A stretch of DNA of 64,000 bases from Periconia sp. R9002. Lineage: Eukaryota; Ascomycota; Dothideomycetes; Pleosporales; Periconiaceae. Below, piece after piece: positions 55,147 through 64,000 of this stretch. The position numbers and the translations under genes are program-made. Location of the stretch: NCBI GenBank assembly GCA_023627715.1, contig JAMAHW010000006.1, forward strand, positions 496,001-560,000, given 5' to 3'. Each line of letters begins with the position of its first letter. Position 1 is the first letter of the stretch. Below the pieces are notes generated by a model that worked only from the letters and a program-made list of their open reading frames with translations, did no database searches and was not told the origin of the DNA.

Positions 55147-57764
55147 CTACGCTTCGTCCACGGCAGCCGTGGCATCCTCCTCTGCGACATCAGCAGTCGC
55201 ACTGCCCTTTTCCTCCTCCTTCGCCTCGACCAACTCCCGCTCCGCTTCCTCCGCCTCCTCAGCATCCTTGGCCTCCTGCACGGCCTTGGCCTTTTCAGCG
55301 ACGTGGTTCTTGATGACAGGGTCCTTTTCATTGAACAACCTCAACAACATCGCCTTCCGATCGTCCTTGTCGACCATCAGGTTCGCGCTGCCCGGATGTC
55401 TCCACAGCGGCAGGACCATGCGGAACGGGAAACCGTCCTCGCCCTCGCTCTTCTCGATGCGCACAAAGCAGCACCCAATCTCCTTGTCGTTGAGCTGATC
55501 GCCGACTTCGCCGATATCGTGCCCGCCGTCTTTCGGGAGCTTGGGGAACATCTCGATGAGGAGTTTGTAAAGGGTTTTCTTGGAGGTGCAGGTGACGACG
55601 CGTTGGTTGTCGGCCCAGGGCTCGAGAATGCGGATGCCTTCGTTTTGCAGACGCCAGGGCGCGCGCATGAGATCCTTGTCTTTGATTTTGTGGGCAACGA
55701 AGACGATGACGCCGCAGTGGATGAACTTCATGCCCCGGTGCTTGTTGGCGGAGATGATGGTCTTGGCGAGCGCGGATGTGTAGTAGAGCTTGTTGAGGGC
55801 GAGGCCTTCTTTGTTCTTGACCATGAAGCGGTCACGAGGGAAGCGGGGGGAAATGCCGAAGAAGTCGAGGATCTGGTTGATGTTGGGGTCGTCGGCTGGG
55901 AGGTATTCAAAAAACTCTTTGCTTTGAGATTGTTGTTCAGGCTTGGGTTTGGCGACTTCCTTGGTAGGAGCCGGGGTGGAACCATTTGTTGCGGCTGCAG
56001 GGGTTTCTTCTTGATCTTCGGGTTTGGAGACTGTAGGTTCAGCAGGTGCTTCTTCAGTTTTGGTGCGTTTGGCTTCGGTGTCGGCATCGGCGTTTTCTGT
56101 ATCCTCCAACTTACGCTTCAAGGGGGATTGGTTTCCTGCTGGGGTAGGCTCGTCGGTCTGCTCGGTGGAGTCGACCTCCATTTCGTCCTTGTTAGCTGGG
56201 GTAGCGCTCTCGGATTCTGTCTTTGCTTCACGGAGAATGGCCTCGTTGTTCGACGCCCTCAGCTGGCCGACCTTGATATCGTCCAACTTCTCCAAAACAG
56301 CAATGAAGAAGCCTCCGGTATCTTGCAGGTGAGGGTAGACTCGGACACAACGCTCCAGGGGGATGCGCTCTTCTTCGGAAGCTGCTACAGGAGGGAACAC
56401 CTCGGGTACAAGCTTATTGGAGAACACGCGCTCTGGTTCCTCTTTCTCGTATTTCGCCTTGGCTTTGACGAATGCATCCCAGTTAGTGAACAGATGAGCT
56501 GTCTTCTCGTTGCTACCCGGGACGGTTGATGTGTCCATGACCTTCCACTTGGTGAGGCCGGGCTTCCTCTTAAGTTTGGGAAGATAATCGGAACAGTCTA
56601 CTAGTTGGACTTTGCTGACACCGCCACAAGCTTGAATAGCAGCCGAAATGACAGCTTCGTTCTCGGTAGGGTTCATGCTGCAAGTCGAGTACACTATACG
56701 TCCACCCTTCTTCAACATCTGCAACCCGCGGAAAAGGATCCGCAGCTGCAAGTTGTGCAAACCCAATCCATCCTTAGGGGTCCATTTTCCCCAAACGTTG
56801 GGATTCTTGCGTGCTGTTCCGTCGCCTGAGCACGGAACGTCGGCCAAAATTCGGTCAAATTTGAGATATTGCTTCTTTCCGCTGGTAGACGGGAGCTCGA
56901 TGGAAGGAAATATCGAAGCATCGTGTTGAGTGACGATGAGATTGGGGAAGTTGAGTCGCTTGACCTGGTGCACCAACATGCCTGCACGCTTGTAATCGGT
57001 ATCGTTTGCGATCAAAAGACCAGTGGATCGACCATCGTCGCTGTAGTCGCCCCCGTCGTCGGTATTCGGTGATTCGTTATTTGCAGCTCTCTGGACCCTC
57101 TCTTCTTCGTCGCCATGTATCATCTCAGCTAGCTGTGCTGACTTGCTGCCAGGGGCGGCGCACATATCCAGCACGACCATACCAGGCTTCACATCCAGGA
57201 AATGCGGCGGGATCATGCTGACAACTTCCTGTCTGCTGATGTTACCTGAAGCTGCCTCTGCGACGAGGAACTTCTGGAAATCAGCAAATGGGGCATATCG
57301 ACGGACAATCTTCTTGTGTGTTTTCATGTCCCACACCAACTCGTCAGGGAAGGCCTCAACAGGCTTCGGTGGCTCCACGGGCTGGCCTTCGAAATCCATG
57401 GCAGTAATCGCTGGGATATAGCGCTCTTTGAAGATCTCACGAACAGCCAGAGCGTCTGACTTGGTTCCAGTAAAGCGAAAGCTGTTGGGCAGGTCTGTCG
57501 CCAATGTCTTCCACATGTGCTCGAATTCTTCTTCTTCTAGAAACCCGCCCATACGATAGTAGCTTTCGAAAAGCTCATTTTCGCGCGGAATATCAGTCCA
57601 AGACTCGGTCCTATTGTCTCGACCTCCTCCACGAAAGTTATTCTTGTTCCCACCACGGAACGGTTTGCGCCCGCCGCGACCTCCACGGCCACCCTGCAAT
57701 CGTCAGCGACAAATCCTAGTGAAATTAGTAGCGCAAAACTTACTCGAGAACCTCCGCGACCCAT
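55147..57764 (-). CDS. NCL1: tRNA (cytosine-5) methyltransferase Ncl1/Trm4 (NSUN2 family)
   Basis: Methylates cytosine C5 at several tRNA positions using S-adenosylmethionine; acts in the nucleus. Exon 1 (57764-57744) encodes MGRGGSR and joins exon 2 (57693-55147) across a 50-nt intron, giving an RGG-rich start (GGRGGRGGRKPFRGGNKNN) and 855 aa. The RsmB/NOP2/Sun catalytic domain is intact: motif I DMCAAPGSKSAQLAEMIHG, motif IV ADVPCSGDGTARKN and motif VI YSTCSMNPTENEAV, the two latter holding the catalytic pair of Cys. The long C-terminal region includes an acidic linker with DEMEVDSTEQTDEPTP, then a folded family domain (PRFPRDRFMVKN), and ends in an Ala/Glu-rich tail. The long plus-strand frame at 55,123-56,529 is its antisense shadow. 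Confidence 0.95.
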
Positions 57765-58025
57765 TGTTGTAGTAATGAAAAGTTTGAGTATGAGCTCGAG
57801 GTTTTGCAAAACGTGAGGCCGGTTTGGTAGCTCTCGAAAAGTTCGGCAGCTCCATCTTGCGACCTGCTTGATTGGTGGGGCAGCGGCGCTATCACTATCA
57901 CGTGCTGCTAATCTTGGCGGGTCCGAGCGCACACATTGATTTTGCGCTTCGAAAATCATTTTGGTCTTTAGCCTCCTCCTCGACAACGATACCACCCCGT
58001 CAAGCCAATACTAACCACCAGCACA
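57765..58025. promoter_or_regulatory. Bidirectional promoter between NCL1 and RPL7
   Basis: Only 261 bases separate the two start codons, which point away from each other, so transcription of both genes must be driven from here, UTRs included. A pyrimidine-rich tract with CTCCTCGACAACG lies near 57,974-57,990 close to the RPL7 start. Confidence 0.6.
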
Positions 58026-58942
58026 ATGGCCGGCTCCACGTAAGTCCATCACTCTCCTGAACGATTTCATCGCTAACAATCGTCTCTACAGCGTCCCCAC
58101 CAAGAACAACATCGCTGTTCCTGAGTCGATCCTCAAGAAGCAGAAGGCCAGCGCAAAGGCCAACGAGTCCCGCGCTGCCGAGCTCCAGAAGAAGCGAGAG
58201 GTGCGATAAAAATCTCCCAGAATCTGCTTTGCAGTTAGGAGTGTCACGTTGGCTAAGATTTCTTAGGCCAACAAAAAGAAGCGCGCCGTCATCGCCGAAC
58301 GCGCTCAGAAGTACACCGAGGAATACCGCAAGGCCGAGCGTGATGTGATTGAGGCCAAGCGCAAAGCCAAGCAGAACGACTCTTTCTACGTTCCCGCCGA
58401 GCCCAAGCTGGTCTTTGTTGTCCGCATCAAGGGGTACGCTCTCACACGTATTTCCTGGATTCCAACCACTAACACGACCCAGTATCAACAAGATTGATCC
58501 CAAGAAGCGCAAGACCCTCCAGTTGCTCCGTCTCCTCCAGATCAACAATGGTGTCTTCGTCAAGCTCACCAAGGCTACCTCCGAGATGTTGAAGATCGTC
58601 GAGCCCTTCGTTGCCTATGGATACCCCAACCTCAAGACCGTCCGCGAGCTCATCTACAAGCGCGGATACGGAAAGGTCAACAAGCAGCGTCTCCCTCTCT
58701 CCGACAACGAGGTCATTGAGCAGAACCTCGGCCAGTTCGGCATCGTCTGCATCGAGGACCTCATCCACGAGATCTACACCGTCGGCCCCAACTTCAAGCA
58801 GGCCTCCAACTTCCTCTGGCCTTTCAAGCTCTCCAACCCCACTGGTGGTTTCCGTCCCCGCAAGTTCAAGCACTTCATCGAGGGTGGTGATCTTGGCAAC
58901 CGCGAGAACTTCATCAACAACCTGATCAGGCAAATGAACTAG
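58026..58942 (+). CDS. RPL7: 60S ribosomal protein uL30 (Rpl7)
   Basis: Large-subunit cytosolic ribosomal protein, 249 aa, standard length. Four exons: 58026-58039, 58092-58200, 58267-58433, 58483-58942. The first coding exon is only 14 nt (MAGS plus two bases). The N-terminal extension is Lys/Arg/Glu-rich ([20 protein letters not shown]). The conserved uL30 body includes [20 protein letters not shown] across intron 3, [50 protein letters not shown], and ends [20 protein letters not shown] then MN. C-ending codons dominate, as in eL8. Confidence 0.97.
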
Positions 58943-59618
58943 ATTCCCATTTGATGTTTGACGATGAAAAGATACCATGAGGGAGGCCTTTGAGCAACAT
59001 ACCAGCCGCATGTGTCGCATGGGAGATGAAAACTCCACGACACCGGGTCAGATTGAGATCTACCCTGCGGATTCCGAGTCACGGCGTCAGGGGTGGCTAT
59101 GCATAACGGTTCTCGATAGATCCCACAATGGAATCAAAAGTTAAATTACTCTTCATATCTGCCCTATCTCTTGCAAGTGAATGTATGCCAACAACAATTG
59201 CGTAAAGGGTATAGCTACAAATGCATGACATTTCACGGTTGCACACACGTCACATGTTTTATGATTTTGAAATAGCACCGCTCATTCACGTGCGCAAATA
59301 GTTGCCCGTCCTGGCGGAGGACGTTACCCAGTGTACCCCCCCCCCCCCCCCCCTACCTGTGTCGATACCCAGGGTAGCAATACTCTGTGAGAATCAATTT
59401 CATATTTCATAGCACCGCTCATCTTGATGCTCTAACACATGTACATGGCTCGACACTAAATTGTTACAAGCAGAAGAAATAATGAAAATGAAATTATGAG
59501 AAGAGTATCCTGATATCCTACCGACCCCCAACAGAATCACAATCTCAGGTGCGGCAAAGATGCCCAAAGCATCGTTGTTCTGTGAATCTAGTACCATCCA
59601 ATCCAGCTCAAGAACTCC
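58943..59618. other. Convergent spacer with an 18-C homopolymer
   Basis: Between the 3' ends of RPL7 and QNS1. Contains a run of 18 C at 59,336-59,353 flanked by TTACCCAGTGTA and TACCTGTGTCGATACCCAGG. Otherwise nothing recognised. Confidence 0.6.
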
Positions 59619-61848
59619 TCACTCCCCACTTTCCCTCTTCTCCAACCTCTCCACCTCCTCATCAATCTTCTTGAAAGCCCATCCGTCATATTGACCCGGA
59701 TAACAAAACGGCCTCAAATCGAACCTGTTATCATCCGGCGAGTAATTCTCCGCATGGTAGCTCGGCGTCAAAATGGTCATCTTGTGCCTGTTGATGCTAT
59801 AAAAATGTATGAAACGCTTCACCTTTGTCGCAATCTCACGAGGAGAGTGCTGGCCATGCCATTCTTCGAGGAGACGCTCAAACATGCCGAAGGCGCCTAG
59901 TCTCTCTTCCTTGCGGAGCTTGCCGAAGATGGAGAGTTCGGCGTACGTCATGCCCATGTCTGCTTCGTCGGACTGAGTGTACGATTCCGTGATGGGCTGG
60001 AGCTCTGCGGTGGGTGTGGCCTCGAGGAATTCATGCAGGATGGGGAGGGCGAATTCACGCTCAGCCCAAGCGAGGAACTTTTTGAGGTCGACTTTGGAGA
60101 TGGAGCCAATGGGGTTGATGTCCGCGGCACTGGCGTCATATTTGGTGTAGTACCCGCGCAGCGCTTCGTCGCAGTTTGCGGAACCGAGAACGAGGAGCGA
60201 GCCGCCGCCTTTGCGGTTGCGGACCGTGGGGAGCATCTGCGCGTAGTAGTATGCGGTGACCATGCGCGTGCGGGCTTGGATGTTCTGGAGCGCGAGGTTC
60301 TCGGCGGTGCTGCCCTCGAAGGTTGGGGTGAAGTTGTTGGTGGATTTGAGGAGGTCGCGCTCGGCCCGGTAGACGTCGTCGATTTCGAGGCGGAGGTGGT
60401 AGGATCCGATGGCTTCGCTCAGTCGAAGGGCTCGGGAGGACGTTTCCTCGGAGGATTGCTTCGACATGGCCATGTAGACGGTGTGCAGGATGGTGTTGCA
60501 TAAATCTTGGGGAGACTTGGGCATCCAACCTTCCTCGCGATGGGCGCCGGCGATGCGCTTAACATCCTTTTTGACCTGCTCATTGCCATCTTCCAGTGCC
60601 TTGAAAACCATACGGCACATGCTGAAGACCAGCGTCGCGGTTGAGCACGAGTCAAGGCCTCCTGAAAGAGGAATAAGGAAACCAGCAGCTTTGGAACGGC
60701 GAAGATAGTCCCAAAGCCATGCTGCAGGACCGAGGGCGATTTCTTCTTCTGGTGCGTGTAGCTGTGCTGCTATTGGGACTGAAGGAAATCTAGTGGTATC
60801 TATGTCTTCCGACCCACAGAGGGCAAAGGGGACAGATATTTTTTGATACGGGGGAGCTGCAACTGCCTGCATGCCACGCGAGGGAGCATATCGATGGTCG
60901 ACGACGCGCTTCAAATCGATTGTGGCTGTAACAACCTCGACATCGTTCAGTGAGAATTGGGAACCGCGCGCAACAATGTCCGAGTTACAGATGATAGTAG
61001 AGCATCCATCGTAGTACAACCTATCTCCATCCATGCCTTGTTGGTTTGCATAAATGTAAATTCCACCATTCTTGGCAGTGGCATCCCGCATCAAGGACAG
61101 ACGCTGATCGAGCTTCCGGAGTGCGTGGTGCGATCCACTGGCATTGGAGAAAATTTCGGCGCCGTTCAAAGCCATGAGTATGTGAGGCGCATTGGGGGTG
61201 AATAGTTCTTCGCACGTCTCGACTCCAAGGATTGTATCATCGAATTGAAGCAGAGCATCGCCAAAAGGACAAGTCGCACTGCCGTGTAGCTCTCTAATCT
61301 TAGATGAAAGGATGTTGAAAGTTTCCAGGTGGTTTGGTGTACTAGGAGTGAAGTAGCGCATCTCTCGGTAATTACCATCGTTTGCAAGGAATAATTTTGG
61401 GCCTAGGGTGGTGAGAGTTGAGCATATGATCAAATTGAGCGATGGCGGGGCACTTACGGATGAGCAAGATTTTTCCATTCAAGAGTATGACACGGCAGTT
61501 GAATCTCAAGGATTTATGAGAAACGGGCATTCCGATATCGATGACAATGCCATGTAGAGATTCATCTTTCATGATTTCGTATAGCATCTCCATTGAGTGT
61601 TCGTAAACTTGATTTTTTAGCAAATAGGACAGGACGACATCTGGGTGGGGAAGGTACTTACCATCGGATTCCAGGTAATGATCAAGACATCCATATCCGC
61701 AAACCTCGAGTTCGGGCCCTACACGAAGCCTCGCACCTTTGGACTTGGCTTCTACAATTGACTGTTTGATACGTCCCAAATTCCCCTCCCAATCAAGAGC
61801 CCATTGATTGAGGTTGGTCGTCGCAATGGTCACTAAGCGGCGTCCCAT
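59619..61848 (-). CDS. QNS1: Glutamine-dependent NAD+ synthetase
   Basis: Last step of NAD+ synthesis: amidates nicotinic acid adenine dinucleotide using ammonia released from glutamine and ATP. Exons 61848-61662, 61607-61458 and 61402-59619 (introns 54 and 55 nt) give 706 aa, close to the usual 710-720. The start at MGRRLVTIATTNLNQWALDW is the family start; the upstream ATG (61,980) adds unrelated residues. The N-terminal nitrilase-type glutaminase domain has GPELEVCGYGCLDH, the Lys region LIRPKLFLANDGNYREMRYF across intron 2, and the catalytic Cys in ILGVETCEELF. The synthetase domain has the ATP-binding P-loop IPLSGGLDSCSTA and the signature GSANCDEALRGYYTKYDASA then ADINPIGSISK. Ends PGQYDGWAFKKIDEEVERL. 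Confidence 0.96.
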
Positions 61849-62209
61849 TTTGAAGTTTTGAGAGCTTGGGAGAGGTAATAAAGAAGAACGAGGTGATACT
61901 GACTGTAGTGACTGTAGGTGGAAACCCTGGCGGATGACCTGTTCGGGAAATAACCTCAAGAGGTAGGGGCGCCAAGACATGTAATCACGTGTAGATTAGA
62001 TCCGAGTTTGTAGCGCTAGACCCGAGATAGAAGCGTGATCAGATCTAGTTGAAGACCTAGGTACATCTACATATGTATGTAGACAAGCCCATGCTTTTAT
62101 ATATTCGACTGCTCAATTCGTTGAGCAATACAGCAACCCAGCGCGGCCTTCATAGCGTCAATAACTACCCACGCTGGGTTGCTGGGTGACTCACTAAGGT
62201 ATTGTCAAT
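61849..62209. other. QNS1 upstream region with a 13-bp hairpin
   Basis: QNS1 promoter plus an inverted repeat: 62,131-62,143 (CAGCAACCCAGCG) and 62,172-62,184 (CGCTGGGTTGCTG) pair perfectly over 13 bp with a 28-base loop. Confidence 0.6.
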
Positions 62210-62210
62210 C

Positions 62211-62387
62211 TACAGAGGGGTGGCACGCCGGGAGGTCATATCTCGGGTAGCAAGTGTACCAGGCGTTATTCACAAATCAGATCATTGATAACTATACTAG
62301 ACGTACTATGTAGGTTATAGAGCTTCTGATTCGTAGAACCTATTAGCCCTCCCGATATGTGACTTCCCGGCGTGTTACCCCTCTGTA
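62211..62387. mobile_element. Small MITE with about 40-bp terminal inverted repeats and TA flanks
   Basis: The left end (62,213) reads CAGAGGGGTGGCACGCCGGG then AGGTCATATCTCGGG. The reverse complement of the right end (62,385) reads CAGAGGGGTAACACGCCGGG then AAGTCACATATCGGGAGGG. About 33 of 38 bases match. Both ends are bordered by TA (62,211-62,212 and 62,386-62,387), the target duplication of Tc1/mariner-type elements. The interior of about 95 bases is AT-rich and non-coding. Too short for a transposase, so a non-autonomous element. The superfamily call rests only on the TA and the TIRs. Confidence 0.8.
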
Positions 62388-63590
62388 GTTTGTGGAAGGC
62401 AGAAGTTGCGGAAGCTGGAAGACCTGGAACACTGAGCCTCAATCACGTGATTATCAGTTACCTGTGAGCACGTCCCAGCCACGGACGTTAGCTGAGATCT
62501 GAACCAGTGTTAATACCGTGATTGATTACACCAATCAATTGCGGAGAAGAAAACACTTTGAAAACACTTTGATGTATGTAGACGTTGAAGAGAAGTATAC
62601 TGTAAGGGATCATGATTATTTCTTAAGATAACTAATATTTTCGATTAGATAAACGTTCGCTAGGTGTTGTTCAGAGAAGAGACCAACATGGTTGCTGATG
62701 AATTGCCTGGCGAGATTTACCTTTTCTTATTATGATGGTTCTAACACGAGTAATGAAGATGTCGATCTATGTCTTTTGTATTTGTCGGACCTGAAGATGG
62801 GATGAAGAAGCAGATTGGATGGTGTCGATCACGGTGGTGGAATCGGACCGAGAAGTGGCCGCTATCGCGGGTGGAGTGTGTGGATAAGAACCCCACCAGA
62901 CGACGGGGATTTTTTGTTTCTCATTCCATTTCATTCCGTATTTCTTTCCCTTTCAGTTCTGCGGGCGATTGGGCTTGAGTGTGCAGCTGGCAAACAAGGA
63001 CAAAGACCGGCCGATTGGAAGTTCTGTATCAGTGTTACTGTGCTTACGGGCGATCCATGCAGCGTGCTGGACTGTTATTGCTCCGTCCCTGACGTCCCCT
63101 CCTAGCAGCAAGCAATAAAGTTTTGCCTTCCCTCACCGTGTAGACCCTGCGTCAAGGTGCGTCCGAGCTCTCGTTCCGTATGCTTGCAGGAAATTGAACA
63201 ACCACTTTTTTTTTGGTGTCCCATTGATGCTTTTCTGTGTCCATTTTTCACTTTTTCACGTGCGTGCAATTGGAGCGCCTCACATACACAACACTTGCAT
63301 ACATGCATGCACATGTACGGAGACAGGACTGATTCCGCACCACACACCAACCCAGAGCGGGTAGGGCCAGCCGCCTGTTTCCCTTGTCACTCGTCCCTTA
63401 GCTACAGAAACCGTACGCTAGGAAGCCGCTTCCCAGACCCCGAAATCATACTAATTGGACCCTGTTGTCGGCACTGCCTCCGACGAACCAACCTTCTCTT
63501 CACTGCCCGCTCCCCGCCAACCATGTCGATTGTCTTTTGAATTCACTCCCACCTGTACCACGCGCAGAGCCTACATGTACACCCGTCGCC
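62388..63590. other. Intergenic region, nothing recognised
   Basis: About 1.2 kb, holding the promoter of the gene at the right edge, with a pyrimidine-rich stretch near 63.2-63.5 kb. No gene or repeat seen. Confidence 0.4.
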
Positions 63591-64000
63591 ATGAGCGACT
63601 CTCGTGTGTCTATCCGCCCGCGCTCCATGGCAAAGAAACCCCACCATACCATGGCTCAAGATCAAGATAGGATCAACGAGCGCGAGTTCTACAGGTCTGA
63701 ATTCTCCCTCACCCCCACCTTCGTGCCTACACCCTGTTGACCAAAGCAACCTTTAGGTATTATCATCCTCCACAACGCACCAAAGATTACACTCCGGCTC
63801 CCTCGCCTTCAACTGGTGAGACTGCACCCTCTTGGCCAACTCCTTCAGAAGACCAAGCCTTGACTTCCTTTTGCCAACTGGGCGCCTTGCGCTTAAACAC
63901 CCGTCGCTGCCTGATCTCCTTCTTCGACCGCCGCAATTGCTACGTTGTTGCCGAAGCGACCAAAACATTGTGCCTGAAATCCGGGAGAGCGGAGCTCAAG
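63591..64000 (+). CDS. 5' part of a GAF-domain protein, probably a hybrid histidine kinase
   Basis: Partial at the window end. The start is at GCCATGAGC (63,591; MSDSRVSIRPRSMAKK). Exon 1 63591-63694 joins exon 2 from 63757 across a 62-nt intron (GTCTGA...TTTAG; weak donor), giving DRINEREFYRYYHPPQRTKD and a frame open to the last base. The segment CQLGALRLNTRRCLISFFD followed by CYVVAEATKTL matches the start of the GAF-like sensor region found at the N-terminus of many filamentous-fungal hybrid histidine kinases. The kinase and receiver domains would lie beyond the window, so the identity is an inference. If the intron is wrong, the frame ends at 63,740. Confidence 0.6.

Noticed and set aside
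55123..56529. 468-codon plus-strand open frame, hydrophobic and Val/Gly/Leu-rich
   Set aside because: Exact antisense of NCL1, whose catalytic motifs are intact. Long antisense frames arise there from GC-ending codons.
58000..59038. Two minus-strand frames of about 190 codons
   Set aside because: Antisense shadows of RPL7 (uL30), which has a complete spliced model.
60033..60503. 156-codon plus-strand Val/Asp/Gly-rich frame
   Set aside because: Antisense of QNS1 synthetase domain.
1..64000. tRNA, rRNA, riboswitch and CRISPR signals
   Set aside because: I scanned for box-B-like GGTTCGANTCC motifs and regular spaced repeats and found no convincing candidate. A covariance-model scan would be needed to exclude small RNAs.

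Overview
The window is nuclear chromosomal DNA of a filamentous ascomycete (Pezizomycotina; probably Dothideomycetes/Pleosporales, but class rank is an inference). The grounds are short GT-AG introns of about 41-65 nt (up to about 110 nt) that can be placed exactly in conserved proteins, a fungal Zn2Cys6 regulator, a fungal kinesin-1, choline sulfatase, and pseudogenes whose stop codons fit C-to-T (RIP-like) mutation.

Left part (1-24.2 kb). The 3' part of the NUP98-NUP96 (Nup145) precursor gene enters from the left edge. It is followed by a secreted Cys-rich protein and GPI18 (both minus), then ribosomal protein eL8 and an ornithine-cyclodeaminase/mu-crystallin family protein (both plus). A very large mucin-like single-pass membrane protein (minus, 1822 aa) and the mitochondrial Obg GTPase MTG2 (plus) complete this part.

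Middle part (about 24.2-38.9 kb) is a gene-poor accessory island between housekeeping genes. It holds a decayed acidic-repeat gene, a TauD/TfdA dioxygenase fragment, a RecQ-like helicase pseudogene, and a second intronless pseudogene of unknown family with three in-frame stops. It also holds two intact-looking orphan genes, each followed by a short-period minisatellite, plus homopolymer G/C runs in outward-facing copies.

Right part (38.9-64 kb) is dense again, with a long run of minus-strand genes: kinesin-1, the RAD6/UBC2 ubiquitin-conjugating enzyme, choline sulfatase, the mitochondrial DEAD-box helicase MSS116, an unknown membrane-associated protein, a Zn2Cys6 transcription factor, and the tRNA m5C methyltransferase NCL1/TRM4. 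NCL1 is head-to-head with ribosomal protein uL30 (RPL7). QNS1 (glutamine-dependent NAD+ synthetase) follows, then a small TA-flanked MITE. The 5' end of a GAF-containing protein, probably a hybrid histidine kinase, runs off the right edge.

The genes do not form one pathway. Themes are translation and RNA (eL8, uL30, NCL1, MSS116, MTG2), cell surface (GPI18, mucin-like protein, secreted Cys-rich protein), nuclear transport, and general metabolism. I found no convincing tRNA, rRNA, CRISPR array or secondary-metabolite cluster. The most unusual material is the island at 24-39 kb. All exon junctions were read by eye from splice signals plus reading frame and protein-family continuity; no alignment was run.
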